Shown here piece after piece: positions 1 to 8,467 of a DNA stretch of 64,000 nt. This DNA is from JAOTZA01 sp965224065 (GTDB lineage: Bacteria; Acidobacteriota; Thermoanaerobaculia; Multivoradales; JAHEKO01), in assembly GCA_965224065.1 (NCBI GenBank), contig CBDCYF010000005.1, forward strand, positions 124,001-188,000, read 5' to 3'. Each line of letters begins with the position of its first letter. Position 1 is the stretch's first letter. Below the pieces are notes generated by a model, which did no database searches, was not told the DNA's origin, and was given only the letters and a program-made list of their open reading frames with translations. The translations under genes were made by a program, and so were the position numbers.

Positions 1-2
1 TG

Positions 3-1652
3 CTGGCGACGTCGGGGCCGGTGGAGACGAGCGTGTCGTTCGATCTCGACGGTTGGCAGCCGGGTCTGGCCGAGGTGGAGCTGGAGGTCTTTGTCCTGGG
101 GGTGACCAACTTCCCGACGGCCCCGGACCATCACCTGGTGATCGAGCTCAACGGCAGCGAGGTCGCGGACGAGAGGTTCGACGGGCTGTTTGTGCCCGAG
201 ATCGTCGCGAGCGTCGGAGACGAGCTCCTGGTGCCGGTGGGTAACGAGCTGAAACTCCGGCTGCCGCATGACACCGGAGCCAAGTACGACCTGATCAACT
301 ACGACCACCTGCGGGTGCGCTACCCGCGGGGGTTTGTGGCGCGCGGCGATGAGCTGTCGTTCGGCTCCTCGGGTACCCACTTCCGGGTCCAGGGGCTCGA
401 TTCGCCCGAGGTGGTGGCCTATGGGCGCTCGGGCGAGCGGGTAGTTCGTCTGGGTACACAGGTGGTCTCAGAGCCTTTGGCCGAGGGGGTTTCGTATGCT
501 GCGGCCTTCTCCGGGCTGGGGGAGGAGGGCTCGGAGTACTGGGCGGCCGGGATGTCGGGTCTGAGGGTGCCGACGATCGAGAAGGCGAAGCGCAACCGGA
601 GCCTGACACGGACTCCGGCGGATGTCCTGGTGATCTCGCACGGGGACTTTCTCGACTCTCTGGGAGAGTGGGTCAGCCGCCGTGAGGGCGAGGGGCTTTC
701 GATCCGGGTGGTCGACGTGGCCTCGGTCTACCGTAAGTACAGCCATGGGGTCGTGGATCCCGAGGCGATCCGGGCCTACGTTCGCGAGGCTTACGAGGAG
801 ATGGGGATCGAGTACCTCTTGCTGGTGGGCGGCGATACCTACGATCCGTTCGACTACCTGGGGGTGGGGTCGGTGAGCTTCATCCCGACGCCGTACGCCC
901 AGACGGATTCGATCGTGCGCTATGCGCCGGTCGATCCTCTGTACGGCGACGTGGATGGCGACCTGGTGCCGGATCTCGCGGTTGGGCGGTGGCCGGTTCG
1001 AACGGTGGAGGAGCTCGAGGCGGTGATCGACAAGACACTCGCATACCGGGCGGACTCGTTGAGCGCGATTCTGGCGGCCGATCGTCAGGACGGCCCGTCG
1101 GGCTACTCGTTCGCCGATGCGAGCGAGGTGATGGGTTCGCTTCTGGGGTCGGACTGGACGCTGGATCGGGTGTATCTGGACAAGATGGCGCTCTCCGAGG
1201 CGCGCACGGAGCTGATCGGTGGGATGAGTGGCGGCCCGGCGGTGACGAGCTACTTTGGCCACTCGAGCCTGACCGTGTGGAGCTTCAGCGGGCTGTTCCG
1301 CAGCTCGGACGTCGAGCTTCTAGGCAACTATGGTCAACCGACGGTGGTGACCCAATGGGGCTGCTGGAACACCTACCACGTTCTGCCGACCTACGAGACC
1401 CTGGGCAACCGGTTGCTGCTCGAGCCGGACACGGGCGCGGCGGCGGTGCTGGGAGCGTCGACGCTGACCCAGGCGACCTCGGAGCGGCGTTTGGGCCGCC
1501 GGGTCTTCGAACGGTTGGCCGTGCCGGGAGTGCGGCTGGGCCAGGCGGTGGCCGAAGCCAAACAGGACCTGGCGACGACCGACCCTCATCGTCTGGACGT
1601 CCTCTTGGGATGGACCATGCTCGGAGATCCCACCCTGCCGGTTATTCCCTGA
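3..1652 (+). CDS. Gingipain-type C25 cysteine peptidase (5' truncated by window)
   Basis: The frame is open to the left edge; GTG at 21 is only the first in-frame start in the window, so the signal peptide and any prodomain are missing. From about residue 203 (counting from 21) the sequence has the alpha/beta fold of the C25 peptidases: the VLVISHGD strand, LLLVGGDTYDP, and a PLYGDVDGDLVPDLAVGR block. The catalytic pair is visible as His414 in YFGHSSLTVWSF and Cys448 in TQWGCWNTYHV. The chain ends with the family's usual GDPTLPVIP. C25 peptidases are normally exported and often carry a C-terminal sorting domain; none follows here, the protein stops right after the catalytic domain. Family assignment is strong; substrate unknown. 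Confidence 0.85.
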   Translation: MATSGPVETSVSFDLDGWQPGLAEVELEVFVLGVTNFPTAPDHHLVIELNGSEVADERFDGLFVPEIVASVGDELLVPVGNELKLRLPHDTGAKYDLINYDHLRVRYPRGFVARGDELSFGSSGTHFRVQGLDSPEVVAYGRSGERVVRLGTQVVSEPLAEGVSYAAAFSGLGEEGSEYWAAGMSGLRVPTIEKAKRNRSLTRTPADVLVISHGDFLDSLGEWVSRREGEGLSIRVVDVASVYRKYSHGVVDPEAIRAYVREAYEEMGIEYLLLVGGDTYDPFDYLGVGSVSFIPTPYAQTDSIVRYAPVDPLYGDVDGDLVPDLAVGRWPVRTVEELEAVIDKTLAYRADSLSAILAADRQDGPSGYSFADASEVMGSLLGSDWTLDRVYLDKMALSEARTELIGGMSGGPAVTSYFGHSSLTVWSFSGLFRSSDVELLGNYGQPTVVTQWGCWNTYHVLPTYETLGNRLLLEPDTGAAAVLGASTLTQATSERRLGRRVFERLAVPGVRLGQAVAEAKQDLATTDPHRLDVLLGWTMLGDPTLPVIP

Positions 1653-1706
1653 CCGCCGCTGGATGCTCCGAGCAGTGTAGGTTCAGTGGGTCGATCTTGA
1701 GCACCA

Positions 1707-1724
1707 AACCGACATAGGTCGGTT
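1707..1724. terminator. Hairpin between convergent genes
   Basis: Perfect 7-bp stem AACCGAC/GTCGGTT with a 4-nt loop, lying between the stop of the C25 gene and the stop of the convergent methyltransferase gene. There is no clear U-tract, so intrinsic termination is likely but not certain; it could act in both directions. Confidence 0.5.
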
Positions 1725-1750
1725 CTGTAATCACCGGTCCTGGCTCGGCT

Positions 1751-1765
1751 AGGAGCGCTGCTCCT
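1751..1765. terminator. Second hairpin next to methyltransferase stop
   Basis: Perfect AGGAGC/GCTCCT stem with a 3-nt loop, ending 5 bp before the minus-strand methyltransferase stop codon. With the preceding hairpin it forms a double stem-loop at the end of the minus-strand biosynthetic operon. Confidence 0.4.
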
Positions 1766-1769
1766 GGGC

Positions 1770-2681
1770 CTATTTGCGAGCCGCGATGTAGGCGACGGCG
1801 ATGCGCCGCCGTCCGTTCCCCGTTTCTACCTGGCGCCGGAGCGCGGCTTCCAGTCGTTTCCTTTCCAGTGGCGTCAAAACGCAGGCGATCGCTTGCGCCA
1901 GGGTGGGGCAGCGAGGATTCCAGACGGTGTGGAGGAACGATTGCCAGTCACGAGCCGGCGGGCGGGATACCCCGGCGCGCAGATGGAGCTGAATGTCATC
2001 GAACCCGACTTTTTCCGCGAGCCGCACCAGGTCGAAAGCGTCGAAGTCGAGCATCGGGTCTTCTCCCGGCGGAAAGATCCGATCGTAGTACGCGACGATT
2101 TTTTGCGTGATGTCCCCAATGCCGGAACCGGTAGCGTCGTAGCCCCAGAATGTCCCCGGTGGCTCGGGGTAGCTCCAGGAGTTCACGGGCTCGCAGATGC
2201 AGAGGCTGCCACCGGGCTTGAGGACCCGGCGAGCGGCGGCGAAGGCGCGTTTTTTGTCGCGGACATGGATGAGGGTGGAGCGGATGAACACTGTGTGAGC
2301 ACTGCGATTCGCGACACCGGGGAGCCCCTCGGCCCGGGTGAGCAGGTATCGAGCGCAGGAGCCGACCCCCAACTCGTCGGCGCGCGCTTGGGCGTACTGA
2401 AGGGCAGCAAGGGAGAGATCGCAGAGGAGGGCCCAAACGTCTACGCGCAACGCTAGAACTGCCAAGCCGACGGCTCCGTTGCCGGCACCCACGTCCACGA
2501 TCCGGGCGTCACGAGGCGGCGAGGCAAGACGAAGCAAGCGCTTCGCGTCACGGGCAGCCTTTTGTCCCAGCCGGTTTCGACGGTCAGACCCGGCGCCGTG
2601 ACGCCACGGGTCCGCCCAGCGGCTCCACGGATCGGAGTCGAGGGTGGTGTGCCGCGCTCGCGCTGAGCCCGCGGGGTTCAC
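1770..2681 (-). CDS. Class I SAM-dependent methyltransferase, last gene of RiPP operon
   Basis: A 303-residue Rossmann-fold methyltransferase. Motif I is IVDVGAGNGA at residues 61-70, followed by an acidic strand end, and a post-motif region with VLKPGGSLCICEP. GTG start overlaps the stop of the upstream radical SAM gene (GTGA), so it is translationally coupled to it and should act on the same product. The family covers O-, N- and C-methyl transfer, and the sequence does not show which. Because the candidate precursor peptide in this operon is rich in Asp and Glu, carboxyl O-methylation is a possible role, but that is inference only. It is the last gene before a pair of hairpins. Confidence 0.75.
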   Translation of the reverse strand: MNPAGSARARHTTLDSDPWSRWADPWRHGAGSDRRNRLGQKAARDAKRLLRLASPPRDARIVDVGAGNGAVGLAVLALRVDVWALLCDLSLAALQYAQARADELGVGSCARYLLTRAEGLPGVANRSAHTVFIRSTLIHVRDKKRAFAAARRVLKPGGSLCICEPVNSWSYPEPPGTFWGYDATGSGIGDITQKIVAYYDRIFPPGEDPMLDFDAFDLVRLAEKVGFDDIQLHLRAGVSRPPARDWQSFLHTVWNPRCPTLAQAIACVLTPLERKRLEAALRRQVETGNGRRRIAVAYIAARK

Positions 2682-4570
2682 GACAGCACCTCGGCGTCCC
2701 CGCCGACTTCAGTCCCCGGGTCGAAGGTGGGGAGCGCCAGGTAGGTGCCTCGATCGCTGATCAGCAAGTCTCGCTCGATCAGGGCTTGGAGAAGCTGAGT
2801 CAAACCGGAGGGTCCGACGTCCGGCTCGTGTTGCGGGCCCAGCCGCGCTGCGAGGGTCGGCACGGTCTGCACCGAGTCGCAGGCGTCGAACACCTCCGCG
2901 TACCGCCCACGCAGCACAAAGCTGGCCTGGTTGCCCTCCTTGGAGGATCTCACCACGATCTGCTCGCCATCCCGCCGATAGCTGAGGTTTGAGGAGTCGT
3001 GATCGCGGTCCCATTGTTGCGCGGCCTGGATCATGGGTGCCGCGTATTTTTTGGGCCGCCTGCCGTCGGCGTACTTGAACGTGAAGTAGTAGGCCAAGTC
3101 GCTCAGCTCCGACTCGGGGAACGGAAAGATGTGAGCGTACGCCGGGTGCGGCCTGGCTTCGGTGATGCCGAACCTCTCGGGCCACCAGAAGTACGGCGTG
3201 AACCGGTGCAGTTGGACCTTGATGACCGCGCTGGGCGGTGGCAGGTGGGTGATCTTCGGAATCAGTTCCGCCATGGCCGCGTACTCTTCGGGCTGCTCGC
3301 CCGCGATGCCCCAGAGGAAAGGCCACACCAGGCGGATATCGAGCTCCTTGCACCATTTCAGAAACTGGAGATTCAGGGGCAGGGTCGTGCCCTTGTGCAC
3401 GAGGCTGAGAATCGAGGTGCTCAGGCTCTCGATCCCCGGCTGGAGGAATTTGACGCCCGCTTCGCTGAGTCGACGCAGCTCGTCCTTACTCAGGTCCGCT
3501 TTGACTTCGTAGAAAAGACCCACGCCCGGGCACTCCCGAGCCAACCGCGGGAACACCTCCTCGACAAAGGCCGGATCGAGAATGTTGTCGACGCACAGCA
3601 AGAAGCTCCCGTACCGGCGGTAGAGGTGAGTGAGCTCTTCGACGGCCCGGTCCGGGGACTTGCTCCGAAACCGCATGTTTTTCCCGTTCAGGCCGCAAAA
3701 GGTGCAGTGGGCCTTTTCCCCCCACCAGCAACCACGCGAGGTCTGGGCGAGCGCCTGCGGGCTCTCGGGGGCCCAGACGTTCTGATGAGCGCCGACTTCG
3801 GCCGAAATTGTGCTCCGCGTGAGCTGATCGAAGTAGTCGCCGTAGTCGGGTGCGGGAATCTCGTCGAGATCGGCAACGGTGGCCGCCCTGTGCTTTGGAG
3901 CGGACAGCTTTCCGTTGCAGCGGTGAAAAACACCGGCCAACTCACCGATCGATTGTCCCGAGCGGCGACGCTCGACAAAACGCGGGAAGGTTTCGTCGGC
4001 CTCACCGGAGAACACCGCATCGAGGAAGGAGAAACGGCGCAGCAGCGTCACGCCCATCTCACCCTCGCAGTTGGCGCCACCGAGGACGATCGAGATCTCT
4101 GGGTGTAGGGCCTTGAGTCGCCGCGCCAGGGCCAGCGAAGGCACCGTTTGCTGGTAGCAGGAGGTAAACCCTACGAGAAAGTAGCTCTCCCAGTCTTTGC
4201 TCTCGAGGTACTGGTCCAGAAAGTGCGGGACGAGAGCTCTGATGTCCAGGATCTCTTGGATGCGCTCTTCGGTGAAGAACTTCTTGTACCGCCGGCGAAG
4301 GATGTTTTGAAGGTACTTTTGCTCCGGCACGGCGTCCGCGGCAAAAAGATCCGCGGAAAAGAGCCACTCGCCGAGAAAGGCGTTGTACTGAAGGCTCACG
4401 CCTTCGTAGGCGTCGAAACCGATCCGCTCCGCAAAGGCGATATTCAGGTAATCGACGTCCGCCGTGATCCCGCGCCGATCCAGACAGGCCTTGAGCAGGC
4501 CGAGGGCGATCGAAGGTTGGACGACCGCGGCAAAGGGCATGTCGACAAGCAGAACACGGCGGGATTCCAT
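2678..4570 (-). CDS. B12-binding radical SAM enzyme, RiPP maturation radical SAM protein 1 type
   Basis: A 630-residue protein with an N-terminal cobalamin-binding-like domain (about 1-190; MPFAAVVQPSIALGLLKACL, then VGFTSCYQQTVPSLALARRL and IVLGGANCEGEMG) and a radical SAM core. The cluster ligands are Cys281, Cys289 and Cys292 in a CX7CX2C spacing (CWWGEKAHCTFCGLNG). This spacing and the MRFRSKSPD that follows are the signature of the RiPP-maturation radical SAM protein 1 (bacteriocin maturation) family, whose members are thought to C-methylate or otherwise modify precursor peptides. The 150 C-terminal residues resemble the family's peptide-recognition tail. It sits 43 bp after the 79-residue gene and overlaps the methyltransferase gene. 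Function as peptide maturase is a strong family inference; the chemistry is not proven. Confidence 0.85.
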   Translation of the reverse strand: MESRRVLLVDMPFAAVVQPSIALGLLKACLDRRGITADVDYLNIAFAERIGFDAYEGVSLQYNAFLGEWLFSADLFAADAVPEQKYLQNILRRRYKKFFTEERIQEILDIRALVPHFLDQYLESKDWESYFLVGFTSCYQQTVPSLALARRLKALHPEISIVLGGANCEGEMGVTLLRRFSFLDAVFSGEADETFPRFVERRRSGQSIGELAGVFHRCNGKLSAPKHRAATVADLDEIPAPDYGDYFDQLTRSTISAEVGAHQNVWAPESPQALAQTSRGCWWGEKAHCTFCGLNGKNMRFRSKSPDRAVEELTHLYRRYGSFLLCVDNILDPAFVEEVFPRLARECPGVGLFYEVKADLSKDELRRLSEAGVKFLQPGIESLSTSILSLVHKGTTLPLNLQFLKWCKELDIRLVWPFLWGIAGEQPEEYAAMAELIPKITHLPPPSAVIKVQLHRFTPYFWWPERFGITEARPHPAYAHIFPFPESELSDLAYYFTFKYADGRRPKKYAAPMIQAAQQWDRDHDSSNLSYRRDGEQIVVRSSKEGNQASFVLRGRYAEVFDACDSVQTVPTLAARLGPQHEPDVGPSGLTQLLQALIERDLLISDRGTYLALPTFDPGTEVGGDAEVLS

Positions 4571-4613
4571 TGGCCCCGACTCCCGTGTCCGCTTCTCTCG
4601 GCCCTTCTTGGGG

Positions 4614-4853
4614 TCAGCCGCCCTGGCGAGCTCTCGGCGGGACGTAGTCGCGGAACTCGTCGAGCACCCTGAGCCCGCGCTGAAAGTCTTCCCACGAATA
4701 GGGGCTGCAGTAGCCGGAGTCGGAAAGATATTCCATCAGCTCGAGCGTCGTGGTTTCTGCTTCCCGCGCCGCCTCACCCAGCAGGCACGCGCCACCGACG
4801 AAACGGCGCGCGGCCCGGTCGAGGGTTGTGATTTCTCCCTTTTTTATAGGCAT
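4614..4853 (-). CDS. 79-residue unknown protein of the RiPP operon
   Basis: Small protein starting MPIKKGEITTL, with an alpha-helical appearance, two cysteines (GGACLLGE and SGYCSPYS) and an acidic-aromatic middle (YSWEDFQRGLRVLDEF). ATG overlaps the end of the upstream PIN-like gene by 10 bp, and the upstream stop is followed at once by AAAAGGGAG. I do not recognise the family. Its size and position between two maturation genes allow three roles: a second precursor peptide, a discrete leader-binding partner, or a small immunity/accessory protein. The sequence contains no repeat or Gly-Gly cleavage motif near its end that would mark it as a precursor. Confidence 0.6.
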   Translation of the reverse strand: MPIKKGEITTLDRAARRFVGGACLLGEAAREAETTTLELMEYLSDSGYCSPYSWEDFQRGLRVLDEFRDYVPPRARQGG

Positions 4854-5329
4854 CGTATGGTCTCCTTGATCCGGTCGAGCACCGCTTTGTCGTGCCAGCC
4901 GATCAACTCGAGGCCACCGATGGCCTCGAGCGCTCGGTCCTTGTCGATGACCCCTTTTTGCGCCATTTGAAAAACAATATCGGGTGTCGAGACCACGCGC
5001 ATCCCGGCAGCCTCCGCCCGATCTCGCAGCACCGGGTCTTCGGTCACGACCATGCTGGCCGAGATCTCCCGGTAGACGGCCGCCGAGCTTTGGATCGACG
5101 AGTCGACTTTTTGCTTGATCTCGTCGTCGACGGCGGCCTTGGGTGCTTCGACCACGTAGCCTTGCTCGACCAGAGCCCCGATGCGATCGGACGAGAAGAA
5201 GCCCGCACGGGTCAATCGATCGAAAGACCCGAACTCCGATCGCGTCAAGACGAGCGACTCGGCCACCTTCCCGAAGTAGTCGTCGGTCAGGCCCAGGCGC
5301 TCGAGGAAGAAGAGAAAACTCAGACTCAT
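4844..5329 (-). CDS. PIN-like (DUF3368-like) small protein lacking the first catalytic Asp
   Basis: A 161-residue protein. The C-terminal half (VVTEDPVLRDRAEAAGMRVV through DRIKETI) resembles the end of PIN-domain proteins of the DUF3368 type, where an Asp pair precedes a helix and a Gly-x-x-V-I-x-T strand. The N-terminal half (FLERLGLTDDYFGKVAESLV) fits the PIN pattern of a Leu-rich helix followed by a start-of-strand Val. The conserved Asp normally found in the first strand is absent: the protein starts MSLSFLFFLERLG. ATGA overlap with the SPASM radical SAM gene makes it part of the same translation unit. If the fold is right, it is probably not an active nuclease and may have been adapted to a peptide- or RNA-binding role. 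Moderate confidence in fold, low in function. Confidence 0.5.
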   Translation of the reverse strand: MSLSFLFFLERLGLTDDYFGKVAESLVLTRSEFGSFDRLTRAGFFSSDRIGALVEQGYVVEAPKAAVDDEIKQKVDSSIQSSAAVYREISASMVVTEDPVLRDRAEAAGMRVVSTPDIVFQMAQKGVIDKDRALEAIGGLELIGWHDKAVLDRIKETIRCL

Positions 5330-6792
5330 AGGACTGCCTCCTTGCCTTTTACCCGGTTCATGATGTGGCGAGGCCGTGCCGGAAGGTCACCCACGCCCGA
5401 GCACGCCCCGAGGATCTGATCCCGGCGAAGTTCCAGATAATTTTTGACGATCTCCTCACCGCTGCCGCACGAGCACTCGCCGATGCTCCTCTGGTCGTGG
5501 ATCACTTCCAGAGCGCAGCCGCCGCCATGCAAGGTCGCTACGGATGCGCAATGGGGGCAATCGATATTCAGGACGTCTCGGTGGAGCCATTCGGCGACGC
5601 GGTCCCGGTCCATATCCAGACTCGGTACGTACCGTCCCACGGCGGTACGCGGGTTGCCGACACCGCGCAGGCACTGGTAGATGAACCCGTCCGGACCAAA
5701 CACGAACGACTTGGCCTTGGTGGCCGAGCAGAAGCTGAAGCGGGGCAGCACCTGACGCTCTCCACCCATCAGTGCGGTCTCGAGCGGCGCGGTCACTTGA
5801 AAGAGACTGGAATCGTCAAAGATAGAGAGGAGCTCTCGGAGCTCCTCGTCTTCTTTCATCGGCAGCCACCGGGCCAGCAACTGGTCCTCGCGTAACACCT
5901 CCTGAAGACCGAGCGCGGTCGAGTCCTCGGTCGGAGCCAGATAGCAGCGGAAGCCTGGCAGCTCGTGCCATCCTCTTTCCCAGATGACCTTGGCCAGCTC
6001 TGGGAGCGACTCGATATTCTGCGCGTCGAGATTGGTCCGCAGCGTAACCGGAAGACCGGTGTCGAGAGCGGCGTCGATGTTGGCGGCGATTCGCTCGAAT
6101 GTGCCGTCTCCGGCGGCCAGCGCCCGCCGCCGGTCGTGCACGCGCGCGGGGCCGTCGATCGTCACCTGGATCGTGCTGACCGATGAACGGTGTCGCGCCA
6201 GGTCGCTCTGAAAAGCATTCAGCAGGAAGCCGTTCGTGATGATCTTGAATTTCAGAGGCGAAGTAGCGAAGGCCTCCAGGCAACCGACGATGAACTTCCG
6301 GAGCTTCTCTTGCAGCGGCTCGCCGCCAAGGAACATCAATCTCGGCCGGCCGGTGTCGTCGAGCCGACGGGCGAGCCAGCCCCGCAGCTCCTCGATCCCT
6401 TCCGCCACTTCGTCGGCGGTGGCCGCTGGGCGATGGGGCGCGTGGGTGAGCTCCCCCTCGTAGCAGTAGGTGCAACGGAAGAAGCACGAATAGGTCGGGC
6501 AGATCGCGATTAGCGTCTGCTCGGCGCGCTCGGCGACACGTACGGTCTCCCGAAGCTGCCGCTCGCACTGCCGCTCTTCCTCTCCCGAGTGGAATAGATA
6601 GCCGCGTCTGGTGAGCCGGTCGATCAGGGCTGCGCTTTCAGGGCCATCGGCGTGTCCATCGACGGCCCGATCGAGCACTTCGATCTGCTCGTCGGTGAGA
6701 ACGTCGATGGCCCCCGACAGTGTGTTGACGAACACGTTCGCGTCGGCGTCCAGCCGATGGCGAACGAGACGGCGGGTGAGGTGCATCGTCAT
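5326..6792 (-). CDS. Radical SAM/SPASM peptide-maturation enzyme
   Basis: A 488-residue enzyme. Start ATG at 6792 is chosen because it overlaps the upstream stop as ATGA; the reading frame is open further upstream but there it is antisense-like filler inside the neighbouring gene. The N-terminal 85 residues form a winged-helix-like region seen in peptide-modifying radical SAM enzymes. The radical SAM ligands are Cys103, Cys107 and Cys110 (CFFRCTYC), with MFLGGEPLQ as the GGE motif. A Cys-rich C-terminus (FSFCSATKAKS, IYQCLRG, DCPHCASV, GGGCALEV, GECSCGSG) is the SPASM domain, binding auxiliary Fe-S clusters. SPASM enzymes of this kind typically form thioether, C-C or other crosslinks in ribosomal peptides. 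The likely substrate is the heptad-repeat peptide encoded upstream. Confidence 0.85.
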   Translation of the reverse strand: MTMHLTRRLVRHRLDADANVFVNTLSGAIDVLTDEQIEVLDRAVDGHADGPESAALIDRLTRRGYLFHSGEEERQCERQLRETVRVAERAEQTLIAICPTYSCFFRCTYCYEGELTHAPHRPAATADEVAEGIEELRGWLARRLDDTGRPRLMFLGGEPLQEKLRKFIVGCLEAFATSPLKFKIITNGFLLNAFQSDLARHRSSVSTIQVTIDGPARVHDRRRALAAGDGTFERIAANIDAALDTGLPVTLRTNLDAQNIESLPELAKVIWERGWHELPGFRCYLAPTEDSTALGLQEVLREDQLLARWLPMKEDEELRELLSIFDDSSLFQVTAPLETALMGGERQVLPRFSFCSATKAKSFVFGPDGFIYQCLRGVGNPRTAVGRYVPSLDMDRDRVAEWLHRDVLNIDCPHCASVATLHGGGCALEVIHDQRSIGECSCGSGEEIVKNYLELRRDQILGACSGVGDLPARPRHIMNRVKGKEAVL

Positions 6793-8417
6793 CGCAGCCC
6801 GAGGACGTGTCGTTGGTGACCCGTGTTGCTGGAGAGCAGCAGAGCGCGCTCGCTGACACCCAGGAAGCGGAAGAACCGGCGGGCCTCGATAAAGCGTTGG
6901 ATCGCGGTATCGGGCGAGGGCAAGCCCGAATAGTGAGCCGAGTAGAGAAGGGGCCGGACCCGTTCGAGCTCCGGAAGCAGCTCGAGCTTGAGACCGTGCT
7001 CGTTCTCGGGGTCCTCGAGCGCCACTCCGATCGGCGACTGGGTGAGGACTTTGAAGCATTGCACCAGCACCAGGCGGATGCGGTCCACGTTGCGCTCTAC
7101 AAAATCCAGAGTGGATTGGAACTCACGCCGGGTCTCGGTGGGAAGCCCGGCAATACAGGTCAACTTCGCCCGCACATCGGTGTCGGCGGCCGCGCGCAAC
7201 GTGGCCTCGAGGGTCTCCGGCGTGATGTTCTTCTGCATCTTGGTGAGCAGCCGGCGAGAGCCGCTCTCGAACCCGAAAAAGATGCTCTTGCACCGTGCCG
7301 CCGCCATCCGTTTCAGAATCGAGGGTGTGTTCTTGTCCGCACGCATGGCGCCCGACCAGGAAAACTCGTGTCCCTTGTCTTTCAGGAGGTCGCTCAGCTC
7401 GAGCGCAAAATCGCGGATATCGAGGTCGACGAAATCAAACCGTCGGATGCCATGCCGCCGGTGCTGGACTTCCATGTCCTCCACAAGCCGGTCCGCGCTG
7501 CGGAAGCGAAATCGCGACCAGAAGGCCTCTTCCTGACAGAACTTGCACTTGCCGTGCGGGCAGTTGCGCGACGCCATGATGCTGATCAGCTTGTACTGGC
7601 TCAAGTCCAGGTCGCGGTAGTCCGGCGTTGGCATGTGATCCATGTCGAGCGCCAGCCCGCGGCGATCGACAACGGCTCGTCCCGGCATTCCCGAGTTGAG
7701 AATGGCGGCATAGCCCCCTTCGCTCTCGCCGCGCACGACGAGATCCACCCAGGGGCAGTGGGCCAGGGTCTCGTCGGCCGACACCGTGGCCTGGTATCCG
7801 CTGATGACGGTCTTGATCTGTGGCGAAAGGCGCTTGGCTTCTTGCAGAAAGAAGAGAGCGATCGGATAGGACGTGATGTGGGTCGCGCAACCGACGTAGT
7901 CGTACCCCTCTTCGACGATGTGCTCGACGAGCTTTTGCAGCGACCGATCGAGTCGGGTGAAGAACTCGGTTCCCAGAAAGACATCGACGAGTCGCTCCAG
8001 ATCCGCCCCGCGATGATGGGTTTTGGTCAGCAGAAGCGCCCTCACGGCGGGCCGGTAGCCGGCTTCGGAGGGATCGAAGAAGAGGCGGAGGAGGTAGAAC
8101 TCGGCGACCGAGGTCAGAAAAGCCAGCGAAGTGAGATAGCACTCGGTCTCAAAGCTGTCATCGACACGCTGGCGGATCTCGGCGCCGAACTCTTCGACCA
8201 GCGGCAGGGTCTCGGGTCCCATGTCGAAGGTGCGGACTTCCGACCTGGCAGTCGTCTCCACGTAAGACTTGATATAGGCGATTTCCCACGGCGAGCGCAG
8301 GTTGCCCCAGATCGGTGGCTGGACCATGGCCAGACGCCGCCGGGGCCCTTTGACGATCGGCAGGCGAACCGGCCCCGGGTCGATTGCGTTCGTCTTTGGG
8401 TGCACTGGCCTAACCAT
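6789..8417 (-). CDS. B12-binding radical SAM protein with CX4CX2C motif
   Basis: A 542-residue protein with an N-terminal cobalamin-binding-like region (about 30-230; MVQPPIWGNL, VGCATHITSYPIALFFLQEA, VISGYQATVSADETL) followed by a radical SAM core. Ligand cysteines are at 286, 291 and 294 (NCPHGKCKFC): the first gap is four residues, one more than the classical CX3CX2C. Further core elements are SIFFGFESGSRRLLTKM and LTCIAGLPTETRREF. It is the first enzyme gene after the candidate precursor, 50 bp downstream, and is coupled by ATGA to the SPASM gene. B12 radical SAM enzymes commonly methylate unactivated carbons; that is the likely but unproven activity here. Confidence 0.8.
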   Translation of the reverse strand: MVRPVHPKTNAIDPGPVRLPIVKGPRRRLAMVQPPIWGNLRSPWEIAYIKSYVETTARSEVRTFDMGPETLPLVEEFGAEIRQRVDDSFETECYLTSLAFLTSVAEFYLLRLFFDPSEAGYRPAVRALLLTKTHHRGADLERLVDVFLGTEFFTRLDRSLQKLVEHIVEEGYDYVGCATHITSYPIALFFLQEAKRLSPQIKTVISGYQATVSADETLAHCPWVDLVVRGESEGGYAAILNSGMPGRAVVDRRGLALDMDHMPTPDYRDLDLSQYKLISIMASRNCPHGKCKFCQEEAFWSRFRFRSADRLVEDMEVQHRRHGIRRFDFVDLDIRDFALELSDLLKDKGHEFSWSGAMRADKNTPSILKRMAAARCKSIFFGFESGSRRLLTKMQKNITPETLEATLRAAADTDVRAKLTCIAGLPTETRREFQSTLDFVERNVDRIRLVLVQCFKVLTQSPIGVALEDPENEHGLKLELLPELERVRPLLYSAHYSGLPSPDTAIQRFIEARRFFRFLGVSERALLLSSNTGHQRHVLGLR

Positions 8418-8467
8418 GGTTGTTTCGCGCAGGGTCGCCGGCGATGCGGCACCCGGGCGACGTCGGC

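Noticed and set aside
4839..4845. A-AAA-AAG slippery heptamer in frame near the start of the 79-residue gene
   Set aside because: The -1 frame soon meets a stop and no downstream stem is evident; a programmed frameshift would make only a very short product.
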